Source of the DNA: Telopea speciosissima
Lineage: Eukaryota > Streptophyta > Magnoliopsida > Proteales > Proteaceae
Reading direction: 5' to 3'
Assembly: GCF_018873765.1 (NCBI RefSeq)
Contig: NC_057922.1
Location: forward strand, 14,583,563-14,647,562
DNA: 64,000 nt
Shown: one piece after another, positions 13,432 to 26,200 of the stretch
How the letters are laid out: each line of letters opens with the position of its first letter
Position numbering within the stretch: position 1 is the stretch's first letter
Translations under genes and position numbers: made by a program
Notes under the pieces: model-generated
Seen by the model: the letters and a program-made list of their open reading frames with translations, nothing else
What the model was told of the DNA's origin: nothing
Database searches by the model: none

Positions 13432-13925
13432 AAACAACAACAAAAACTAAGCCTTATACCATCTAAATGGGGTCAGCTACATAGATCCTTGCATGTCAAA
13501 GTAAGAGAAAAGAAGAAATGAAGACACGAGATGAGAAGTGCAAAAAAAGAAATGAAAGTAAGAGGAAATAGGCCCAGCCCAGGAAGTCATGGAAATCTCA
13601 ACTATATGGGGTTGGCAACATGGATCTTTGCCCTCCAAAAGGCTCTATCCGAGGTCATACTTGGTACAACACCCAGAATACGCATGTCATTCCTCACCAC
13701 CTCTCCTATGGTCATTTTAAGCCTGCCGCTAGCTCTTTTAGCTCCTTCAATCAGAATCAGATCTCTCCTCCACACTGGGGCATCCTCAGGCCTCCGTTGA
13801 ACATGACCATACCACCTCAAACGACATTCTCGCAGCTTGTCATTGATCGGGGCAACTCCCAAATCAGCTCTAATACGATCATTCCTTACTTTATCCTTCA
13901 TAGTCTTTCCGCACATCCATCTCCG
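13432..13925 (-). mobile_element. RTE LINE 3' fragment(s)
   Basis: On the minus strand, 13916-13602 encodes the RTE C-terminal region (RWMCGKTMKDKVRND, LRWYGHVQRRPEDAPV, GRLKMTIGEVVRND). Two copies of the 3'-tail motif follow, near 13590-13630 (CTATATGGGGTTGGCAACATG) and near 13450-13490 (CTAAATGGGGTCAGCTACAT), so either two insertions or a tail duplication are present. The fragment's frame is open for about 100 codons, less decayed than the copies at 4557 and 23850. Confidence 0.8.
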
Positions 13926-14806
13926 CTTCTTTTTTTTTGTGGGGTGGGGAGAGGTTGGGTTGGAGAGTTATGGGGTTGGTGAATTATCACCGTACCCAAA
14001 CAGCATCATATATAGTCGACATGCAAGAAAATACAGAAGCACAACTTGTACCAGCAATGGGAGCAAAACAGCAGTGATCAGGTTGACTGTAGCCAAGGAA
14101 AAAAAAACCAAAGGCCTTCCAAAACTCAATTTCAGAAATAGACTTCCAAGAACTACTTAATTTATTCCAAGGTCCAGCCTTTTATATGTATCTCACAACT
14201 TAAAAAAAAAAATAGAGAGAGAGAGAGAGAGGAAAGGAACCTCATATTGGACCATCTCCTAAACCTATTTGATTCAGTAACACAATCTAGGGTTCTTTAA
14301 TCAGACCAAACTGACATGTAAAACTATCTTAAAGAGAAAGAGAATCATATTAAAACCCATGACTCGAGCCCAACCCTAAAAACCAAATTAAATAATTATC
14401 CAGCAGTCCTTGATTAGCAAACTGCCGATGCCACAGTTACATGGAGAAACAAATGGAGCCATCTTGAATGATGCTCTCCCATCACAACCATAAACTACAA
14501 AAAAAAAAGGCTAGAATGAAAAGTTATCCTCAAATAAACAAACCTTTGACAATCCAACAAAAGCACCACACCAGCAGAGCACAAAACATCATTTGACCAA
14601 AAAGCCTCACAGCCCTTTTCAATCCCCAATTAGAGTTAATAAAAGATTTATCTGATGGACTCTCAACAGTTAGTCCAGATTCTTAGAATGCAGCCGATTG
14701 GGTCTGGTCCTATCCAACCCAATGCAGGAACTTAGAACGGCTGGCCTGTTTTGGATGGCTAGCTCGTCTTAACATTTAATAGTTATTCTCGAGTACTTCT
14801 TACAAA

Positions 14807-14808
<2 letters not shown>

Positions 14809-14863
<55 letters not shown>
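14809..14863. repeat. (TA)n microsatellite
   Basis: About 27 uninterrupted TA units, followed by TATGAAG. Confidence 0.95.
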
Positions 14864-14866
<3 letters not shown>

Positions 14867-15059
14867 GATGAACTAAAGTATTAGAATCTTTCTTGCATCT
14901 GAGAATTCCTTCACATTTCAAAACATATAACATGTCATTTTATAAGATACTTAAAAAAAAAAAAAAAAAAAGAAGAAGAAGATGATCAAAAGTATTAAAA
15001 GAGCACACATAAATTAAAAGCAGTTACATCTTGGATACTCAGTCCTCACTATGCAACTA

Positions 15060-15700
15060 CATTGACGAGGCCAGCAATTCAAAGGATCAGAAAGGCTCAA
15101 AACCATTGATTAAGACATTTTAGACAGGACCCAGCAGAAAGAATTCAAGTCATTCGCATCAAGCAAATGCAAAGTACAGCAGCTCCAGACACCAACAAAG
15201 AAAATTTTACAATTCTGACTACCAGCATAAAGAGAACATCCTCTTTAAGGAGGACCATCCTCTTTTAAGCCATAGAGGATATCTAACAGTGCTTCCAAAG
15301 TCAATTTCCTCAATTGATGGGAAAATCACTTCAACTCTCATGAGGCCAACATTGGTGCAGGCCCACATGTAACCGCATCCACTGAAAACTCTTAGAGATA
15401 TATAACAATGTTTCCAAGAGCACAAAATTATGTATTCACCTAAGAAACAATTATTTGAAAGACTTGCTGATTACAATTCTCAGTAACACGTCCTTATGGT
15501 GGCTAACCTCGAAGGAGATCTGACTAAGCTCACATCTCACCAGCAATGGAGCATAGGCCAATACAGGTATGCCTGATAGCTTATTCCTAGGATGATCTGA
15601 ATTCTGAACTCTGAATCCTGAACTAAAGTATTCATTCAACCCATTAAAAGTAACATGACCCTGATTAGGAAATTAAAATATTATAAATCCATTCAGTTAT
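15060..15700 (-). other. Possible 3' UTR of UPF3
   Basis: Less AT-biased sequence starting 245 bp downstream of the UPF3 stop on the same strand. Short minus-strand reading frames at 15425-15219 and 15639-15451 show no family features. Transcribed 3' UTR is plausible but only inferred. Confidence 0.25.
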
Positions 15701-15944
15701 TCAGAAACAAAGTATTTTGGAGCAGTTTATCAGCAGTAGAACAAATGTACTCACAGATCTAAAATGAGTAAATGTGATATTAATTTCAATGCAGTAGACA
15801 ATGCAAATAAGGAACTTTGCAAACCCTTTCTTTAGGATTGTAACAAATTTAAAGTTTTTCAATCTTATATTCCATCAAGGGAAAGGAACCGAGGAAAAAA
15901 AAAAAAAACTTGCAAGGAAATAGGGCCTACCAATTTAAGAATAA

Positions 15945-18900
15945 CTATGAACCTGAACCTGACTTCTGAACCCACACTTGCTTCTGCAATAAATTTTGTA
16001 AAACTTGAATTAGTTAAAAAAAAAAAAAGAATTAACAGAACAATGTATGAGTACAAATGTCACAAATATAAATTTGTCGCTGCATGTCCACACACCTCAT
16101 GGGAACCATAGCCAGAAAGACCTCTTTTGGACGGCTTTGCCTCAGCAAGATGCATAGAGCCATCAACATCCTTTCCCCCATGTCCAGGTCCACGGCGACC
16201 AGCATGCCGGTGGGATCCTGAGAAAATGTAGAAGAAATGGTTGTTTATTAAAAAACAGACGCCATCAAAGATAATGTAAATTTCATAAATATTATCAGCA
16301 AGGTTTGGACAGCAAAAGCTAACCATTCTCTACAGAAGAAAAATTGTTTCGTCCACTTCCAAGGGTCTTAACTTCAGATTTACCGGCAAAAGTGACATCA
16401 GCTTTTACTTCTCCGTGACTTCCTGGAATATCATAGGCAGATGAATTACCACCACGCCCTAGTCGGGAACTGTGAATAGATGCATCCTGATTACGATGTT
16501 TCCCAGCAGAAAATGCTGATTTATGACTAGAATCGGAGTCCTCTACATCATCCCCAATTTTTTGAACACCCACATTTTGAGTAATATTCATGCCATCTAA
16601 AGAATCTGACAGTAACTGTGTAGGCAGAGAAGAGGGTGATGATAGGGACTCATCACTTGCATGTGATCCATCTGAACGACGAAGAGGTGTCCAAATACCA
16701 CGATCAGGTCTATCCTTATTTCTGGTACGTTTTTCTTGTTTCTCACTGGCAGAACCAAATCCATGCACATCATTCCTGACAACCTTATCATCAAGAGCCT
16801 TCTTTGTATCACAATCAGAACCACACGGCATCTGTGAAACACTAGAAACATGGTCCTTCAAAACTGAACGAATGTTCATGGGACGAGGTGGCCGTTTGTC
16901 CTTCTCTACATTCAAGGTCTGGATTTGCTGATCAGAGTGGCCTGTTGCAGATAATTGACTCTGACGTGGTTCCTTGTTTGAAAGTATGCTTTTGATCATC
17001 CTCCCACCAGCCTCACACCGCAGATTCTGTGTGAAAGTCAATCAACTTGGTGAGTATCTTATTTGAGATGTTACATGGCTGTTATACCCCCGCCCTCCTG
17101 ATGCATATACAAGTTAATAAACATGAGCAATTATCGAGAGATGTGCACCCAGATATTTGCTCATGTTTTAATGGCTTATACAAGGACTTGTGAAAAGGAA
17201 AACAAAATTCTGCCCAACTATGAAAAGAAATGAACCTTCATAGGGTTAAAAGAAAAAAGGTTACCTGAAAAATCTCACGTTCTTTCCCTTTCAGGAGTAC
17301 CTTTTTCTTCCCAATATCAGCAACAGTATTCACTCCTGATGTAACTCCATCACTCCCATGGGCTGCAAATCCAGAAAATAATCATTCACTGAAAAAGATC
17401 GGTAACAACATAGACAAATTGAACATTTCCAACACACAGAATATTATACTCCAACTCCAAACAATGTAAGAAAATGTACATGAAACGTACTCTACAACTT
17501 TCAGAGCCACAGCAGTCTACTGAACCATTCCTACACACTTACAGGTCACATAGGCATGGCAAACATGCATAGTTACACTCAACAGAAATCTAAGTCATTT
17601 TTTCAAGTACCATATCCTTTCCTCTTTCAACTATCTTTTGAGATATGCCACCCAACTTAATAGATGTTTCAATTTTTCCGTCAAAATTAGGATATTTCAG
17701 TTGAAATGGTTCGATTTCCACCAGTACCCAAGTCAAAATCAACTGAAAAAATGTACAAGTTACAGTTTGTTCAGTTAAAATCATGAAATTATATCAGTTG
17801 GGCCATGAACAAATTAAAACTTGATACACCATGAACAGAAGGAGAAGCATCTCGGTATTACTATCACAAAACAATGACATTTGAACAAATCAAAGACGCT
17901 CAAACTTCAACAAGTAAAGACCACTGACATCTTAGTTAAGAAAGTCCCATGAGATAAGACTACAAAAGACCATTTTCCTTAGATCTTTCACATTGTTGTT
18001 TCAGTAAATTTAGCAATTTGAATCGTGTACACTATCAATGTTGGTGGATGGTATTAATAGTAAGGCCAGGTACCCATTGCATGTCAGACCCCATGCAAAC
18101 TTCACTCAGCATATTTTCCGTGCTTTCATTTCTTTGAAGTCTGAAGTGTATCAAATCAGCCAGCTGATCTTAGGATCTTTCTGTAACCCGCATAATGAGA
18201 TGACTTTGCCACAATGCTTTTCCTGCCGACCTTGATTTATTATAGAAAGATGAAGAAAAAGGAAACATATTTGAAAGTATCACATTAATGAATTTTTCTA
18301 TCATTTACCGGTGAAAAAGTTTTGCATGATGAATCATGAATTATGTGTTCCTTCTATGCAAGTTTTTTCTGCAGAAAAGAAGAAATTGTACCTAATAATT
18401 ACCATCCAGTTTTCCTGAATCCTGAATCTTGTGCGGTGAGATTGAAAGGTTTTATCCTAAATAAACACTCCTCTTTTCTCATTACTTCAGCCCACACCAC
18501 TTCCACCTTCCCTTTGACCCACTAATGTGTTCAACTTGAACCATAGTCCACATCACTTCTCACTAGTGCAACCATGACATAAGCATCGCAGTTGAGTTAC
18601 CCTCATCTTTTTGCCTAATGGTGCTACCCCTTAAATTCTGATGTATCTGTTCATTTTCTATTCTACTCCCAACTATTCCCAACCAACAGATCATCACAGA
18701 AGAGGTTCCCAGTTTCCCACAAGATAGAATCTCGCATAAGTATAAACTTAAGAAATCACCAACAAAAGGAAACACTACTAAAACAGAAAAAATCTAAAAG
18801 TACCAGAAAATTGAAACACGGGGGATAAATTGACTGGAAAAAACTCTAAACAAACCATCAGCATCAAAGTTGATGCTATCTCAACTGAATCTCAATTAGA

Positions 18901-21900
18901 AACCTTAGAAACAAATAAAAACCAATAAATGGAGACAGGAAAGCATTCCATGTAAACCACTGCACGATCATGGAACGGGATTGGTGCAGTATTTGGGCAC
19001 TAGCATCAGTGCCAAGAGAAGAACTTGTGGTTTCAGGATTTTCAGAATTCCTAGTTTCTCTAGGAATCCTAGTCTCCCTGGGAATCCTATTCCTACTCTG
19101 CTATGGAGTTCTTTTTAAGTAGAGTATGTTTTCAGTTTCTTTTTCTATTTTGATTGTGTTCATGTGTCCTAGTTCAGGCTGGATTAGGAATCTAAAGGTC
19201 ATGTCATGTTATGAGTTGATTTTCTTTAGTTATGTCAAGTCCTAATTGGTTTATGACTCCAAACACAGATGGAGGTTCTTGAGTCAGAGCTTAAGAGTTG
19301 TTTTAAGTCTTTAATTGGTGAATTAACTAGCCAGTTTGACTACTAGTTGGTTTAGGCGATTTCTAGTCATAATTGCAAAGTTTATATATACTTTTGTAAC
19401 CATCCATTAAGGCATACGGATTTTATTATGAATAAAGAATGGAATTTGTTCTTTTTATTCTGTATGACTCAGAGACTGATTGTGAGATTTGACTACTCCA
19501 TTGGTGAGATTCCAATACTGCTGGTGGGATTCCAGCAAGGCCAGGTGAGAAGTTTGGTCATATCTTCTTCTTCTTCTAAACCTCTTCTTCATTAGTTAAT
19601 CTCTGGAAACGGTAAGTAGCTTCTAGTTCTATTCTGTTTTGTGACTGCACATCTCAATTTCTTGCTTGTCACCATTGATATTTCAGTTATGATTTCAGAT
19701 TTTACAAAAAACTCTATTCTGAATCTACTCCTGATTTTACTTTCAGAATCTAACATCGAATTATTGGAATCCTTAGACCACTAGGAATTCTGATATCTTA
19801 GATTTGCTTATTTAATATCCAGTCCCTGTTACTGACTTCTGCCATACTTCTTTACTCACATTACTGTTCTGGAAATACTGTTGGGTTTCCCTATTGTTGC
19901 TGCTAATCTGATTATATTTATTTGCTACTTAAATCCTTCCAGCTATTGTAGAAATCGATTCTTAGTTGTGAAGTTCTATCTCAAGTAGGATTCTTCTGAA
20001 AGTCGAGATCAGGCCCTTGGATCAAGTTCAACTTTTGATACTATATAGTGATCCATTGAAATTTGATTCAAATCTGAAATCCAGATAACTGTTTTATTGA
20101 AGTCCAAATAATTGTTTTATCACTTATTCTTTAATTTTGGCCCTTAATTATTCACTGCGATTCTAGTTTTCACCTGAGTTTACTGAACCTAATCCCTTAA
20201 GCTTCTACAAAAGGATGCAACTACAAATCAGCCCTATAATGTGAAAACAAGAAACTATGCCATTTTCTCACGGAATAACTCAAGATTCAGTTGCAAAGCC
20301 ATACCGCTCTCATCTTCAAATACTTCTGTTCCAGTTGCAGCAGCTGCAGAAGCAGATTTCTCCACAAGCTGTTGATCTTCTCGCCTACGCACTAAAATGT
20401 AAGTTGACTTGTCCTTGCCACTATTGCTCTTTGCATTGTCCCTTAAAACATACTGTAAAGCAGACAGGATAGATGAGCAGGAAACACCGTAACCACATCA
20501 TCTTACTTGTGACTAAATCATGCAAGTGTAAATAGGAAAAACACACCTAATAGTTGAGGAGAAACAATTTAAAGAAAAAAAAATTGAGAAAAGACCAGGG
20601 CAAGGGCGAGACAACAAGGAACTGAGCATCTACCAACATCTTGGAAAAATAGGCATTCTACTACTCTAGCAAATGGCAAAGGATCTATAGTTATAAGTAA
20701 TTTTCCTCAACTGTTTTCTTACACATTACTCGATGAAACTAGGAAGCAGATCAGAAAAGAATTTTTCTAAAATTGTTTATGCACTCCAGAAACATCAAAC
20801 CCAAGGATGTGTCATCCTCACTATTAGAAAACATAACATGAGGGTTAAGATTGAACTGGAATTTTTTAGATGATGATGACGACATGTCTACCAAATCTGG
20901 GTCCTAACTGAACAGCGGCTGTATGGCAGTTTTTGACGTCATGATGTGCCTTCCATGTCCGGGCAGAATGGAACCCGAAGTCTTAAAGAAAACCCGAAAC
21001 TCTTCCAACCAGTCCAATCACACAGCCACCAGACATTAAAGGCCCATAACTCAAAATCACATCTTAAAGCCATATTAGTTGTCAACCTAAAGACTTATTT
21101 TTTTTCATATATAAAAACCTATATTGATGAAGGATTAAAAGTATATCAGCAGCCATGTATGGCAGTCTCATACACATTTTTTCTTGCAACTTCTTCCCAA
21201 GTCGAAACCATCCTAGAAATTAACTAACAAAACTGAAACGCTACCACCACAATTCATAGCTGTCAAGGCGTGCTAGTTAACCTTGGTCACCTAGCATAAT
21301 TGTGTCAAGGCGGCGGTGCCAAGGCGTCCAGGCGCTTTGGTCGACTTGGGCGCCTAGGCGGGCACCTTGGAAGCCCTGGTCGCCTACTTGGTGCCACCCT
21401 GCTTTTTTACCCTCACCAACACCTTGGGTCGCCTAACCGCCATGACAACTATGTCACCTAGGCGTGCACCTTGTTTGTGCCGCCTTGCGTCTAGGCCCCT
21501 TCCAACGCCTTGGGTTGCCCACACGCTGTAACAACTATGCTACAATTAGTTTCTGGTTAAAAACTCTCAACTTCCCATTTCAATAGCAAACTTACAACCC
21601 ATAACCAAAACTTAGTTTTTTCTTCTCTTTCTTTCTTTTAACCCCAAAACGTTGTTTCATAAGCTCATTTTTTTGGCTTGTTTTAACTTTTAACTCAATT
21701 TTTTTTCCTCGCTCGCTGGACTATTATATCAAAAACAATAACCAAGTATCAGATAATTTTTCCACAGAAGTTCCGTGGATTTGGTGCCAAACACCATATT
21801 CATTGCGCAGTTGCTCTGGCAGGATTTTTGAGCTCAATCATCACATTAGTGACCTTTTCTGGACAAGTAATTTATTAAACTTTCTCTTTTCCTTCATTTA

Positions 21901-23179
21901 TTCATTATTGAGCCCCCCCCCCCCCCTCCTGTATCCTGTCCCCCAGACCCCCCCCCCCCAAAAAACCCCTTAATTATTTTTTGGCCAGCAGTCTTTTCTG
22001 CCTATATTAAGCTTTCTTCAGGGCACCATCACCACTTTAGACAAGTACATTCTTTTCTCTTTATGATGATGTATTACACTTTAAGCTATTCATTGGGGGG
22101 GGGGGAATTCCTCTCACCCTTTTTTCTCCCACTTCCATTGTTAGCTAGGAAAAATCAAAATAGTTGCAAGAAATAAGTTTTTCTATTGAGCGGAAAGTAC
22201 AGATACAATACAGACCATCCCATGAACAATAAGAGATCAGATTTTGAACTACATCGGCTATGCCTCTTGCTCACTGCTCAGCCCTAATCACAATTTATCA
22301 ATTAGACTATCCCAAGTTGCACCCTGGTTAAAAGACCAAAATGCATTCCACAGATATGCTAAGCTCAATTACAAAATAAAGTCAATAAAGGAACAAAATC
22401 ACTCCATCCGCAGCAAATAGGAAACCAAAAGATAATTAATACCCTCAAAAAATGGTTTTAAGCCGTTTCAATATATGATTTGATAATGCTGAAATTAAAA
22501 TTCCAAGAAAACCATCGAAAATCAAGAATCCAACAGGAATTTGGATGCAGATAAATTTGAGACCATAATTGACCCAGCTCGCACAAAAATACTAGTCTGG
22601 AGTATGACAATCAATGACAACTAGTTTTTCACCCATATATAATCCAATTACATTCAGAGAAAAATGAATAGCTCTGTGGATTTGAATAGGGGAAAAAAGA
22701 ATGTGCATACCACTGAAGTGGAGACTTTTCTCTTTTCAGAACCTCTTTTGGTTGAAGATGAACTAGAACTGCCATGTGAGGCTCCTGATCTTCTGCTAAG
22801 CTTTCCATTAGATGATGACCTCTGACATAAATAATGAAATAGAACTCAGGCAATGCTAAATTTGACAAGAGATGTGACACTGCAATAATTAGTTTTGGAA
22901 AGAAGAAGGGTACTACTGAGGTTATGTGCACAGCAGCATGCCCAAGTATATGGTATCACAACAAAAAACATTGAATCTAAGAAACATTACAGTTCATATC
23001 CCACTTATAATCATGCACAAAATTTCACAGGCATGGCCCCCCAATTGCAAAACTAATAACAGGGCATGAACAATAGGTAGAGACACAATTTATCGCACGT
23101 ATAATCATGGCACAAAATTTCACAGGCACGGCCCGTAAATTGCAAAACTAATAACAGAGCATGAACAATAGGTAGAGCC

Positions 23180-23238
<59 letters not shown>

Positions 23239-26200
23239 CAAAGCATAGCATATGCCAACAAAAACAGAATTTTATTATTGAAAGAAATATAGAAAAAACA
23301 TAGAGAAGGGAAATTGAGAATAAAACACCCCTACCACACCCATCTCCCCCAAAACCAACACACCACACCATACCCCTGCCCACTAGCCAAAACCACAACC
23401 CCTAAAGAAAAAAAAACACATACAAGATGTCGAGCATGTTGATGAAACAATTTTATTTTTCCCCTCCACACATACTTCTTAATTTTCTGCCCTCGATACC
23501 TTATTTTTCCCCTCCACACATACTTCTTAATTTTCTGCCCTTGATACCTTATTTTTCCCCTCCACACATACTTCTTAATTTTCTGCCCTCCATACCTCCA
23601 CTGTTCCAAATCAAAATTCCTGCTACCGCAAAACTATCTTGATTTCTGCATGCCTAAAAAAGTCCAATCTCTGTGGCAAAACCAAGCCAAATTCCTTCAA
23701 CAGATCCAACAATTTGCCAGACCTCTCAGCCAAAAGTGCCTTTTATCCTAAATCCTCCTCAACTTGAAATACTACTCCAAGAGCTCTCACAAATCCTTCA
23801 CGGTGCTTCACCATTTCAGTACAGAAGGCAACCTAAAGAAGTAGGCTTGCAACAACAATGATACAACTCCACTCAGACCCTTCTTTCCTTGCTACTTCTC
23901 TTAGAGCCATTTTTGGCCTACCACTGCCTTTTTTAGTTCCTCCAGTCTGAATCATATCACCCCTACTTACGAGGGCACCCAGAGACCTCCACTGCACATG
24001 CCAATACCGCATCAAAGAAATTTCTTTCAATTTAACATGTATTGGAGTTACTCCTAAGTTAGATCTAATTTGTCCGTTCCTTATTTTATCTTTTCTAGTT
24101 TTACCACTCATCCATCTCAAAATCTTCATTTCAGCTACACTAAGTTTGCTGGTATGTTGTTTCTTCACTGCCTAACATTCAACTCCATAAATCATTGCTG
24201 GTTGAGTAACAGTCTTACACTTGAAACAACAACAATAACAGATAATAACTAATAAGATGCTTCTTACCTTCTAGCAACCGCCACAAGCACAAAACCATTA
24301 AACTGGATGACAAAATATCCCTAATCTCAAAAGAGCTATAAAACAAACAACACCACATAACAGACATAACACCAAGATGGTTATAACAAATCACATAGAT
24401 TTGGTGGTTGTTTGAGTTGGCAGAATGAGCATAGCTGCCATGTGGCAGCATGCCTGGAACATTATATTTACATTTTTTCAACCACGAAACATGGATATGT
24501 TTGCAGCTACCAGAATCCAACATGAACATGGGACGTCAAATCTCAGCAAAGCCCCAAAAATAGTATCCAAGGACTCAAGCTGGATACATCATATTTAATT
24601 TAAAATATTTTGAAATTAAATTCATATTTTAATTTCAAAATATTTCCATCTTTTCAACCATTAAATATTTTCATCTTAAAATATTGTGATTGTTTGAGTT
24701 GGCAGAACTCACTGGCAGGATGAGCATAGCTGTCATGTGGCAGCATGCCTGGCACATTATATTTACATTTTTTCAACCATGAAACATGGATATGTTTGCA
24801 GCTACCAGAATCCAACATGAACATGGATCGTCAAAACTCAGCAAAGCCCTAAAAATAGTATCCAAGGACTCAAGCTGTATACAGCATATTTAATATAAAA
24901 TATTTTGAAATTAATTTCATATTTTATATTCATATAACTAATTCCATTGGCATGCCCAACTGTGAAACTTGATTACACTTGCAGGAATGAATTATTTGGG
25001 GTATTTTTTACTTCCTAAACTAGGCTTATCATTTTTTATGTAAGCTAGAAATGTCTAGTAGTAATGGAAAAGATGTCAAGCTTCCATTCATTTTCAATTG
25101 TTTTGATTTTTAATTTATAATCAATTCAGATTAAGTGATGGAGGATAGGTTCAATGACATCTTAGCACGTAATGAACCCAAGATATAATCGCATGAAGAC
25201 ATAGAGTTGCAGTGAAATCTGAAATCACTAAGTTAAAAGTTTAAAACTAAAGGGGAAAGGGCGCTGAAGGAAAGAAATTCAAGAATCTTAAATTACAATA
25301 AGTGAAATAGTGAAAAAGGTTGAGAGAAATCAAAAAGTACATTCTAATGAAATCCAACATCAATTAAATTTAAAAAGATAAAGAATTGAAGAAAAAGTGA
25401 CAAGGTAGCTTATAAAACAAAAATTACAATCGTTCAAGCTAAACCAATGTAAGGTTTAAATTGACTAACGTACAATTCAAGCCCGTATTTAAAATGCACT
25501 TGTTCCTGTGTATTTCAAGATATACACATTTCAAGGACACATCTTCTAAAGTGACTATTATGCATTTCCTTAATGCTTCATTTCTATTTGTTTCCACTCC
25601 CCTATTCAAGTTTTGCATTTGTCAATCCCTGTTCTGCAGTGGTTTACAAACTTGGGGCTAAAGATACAAATCAATGCAGTTATGTTCCAACAACACAGGG
25701 TATATATATATATAATTCTTTATGTTCAGCATTTTGCGCAAGCTTTTGATTTCCTGCATACAATATTAAGACAATGGAAATTTTAAAAAGGAAAAAGATA
25801 TACCTGAGATCCACTCTTAGCAGCTCTTTTCTGACGAACATAATCCATCAGAGGTGTAACAATGGGAGACTCTTTTGCAGCACCTGGAGATCCCAGAAAG
25901 TGGAGATGGTAAACTATAATATTAGATGAGCCCTGAAGTGAAAATATCTTTTTGCACCATTTTATATTGGTTTAAACTAATTTCCCTGACAATATTTTTG
26001 GTTCACCTTTAATAGTAAAGACATATCTTACTTTCAGAAATCAAAAGGAAATATCAACACACACACATACACACCCCCTCCTTATATACACATACATACA
26101 TATACATATATATATATATAGAAAGAGAGAGAGAGAGAGAGGGACGATTTTATTGGTTTAATGTTGGAAATCTCGGCATATGCATATTGTGTGAATATTG

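Noticed and set aside
23453-23642. Open frames on both strands over the 48-bp repeats
   Set aside because: They lie in a UPF3 intron and are an effect of a repeat unit divisible by three; no start context or family.
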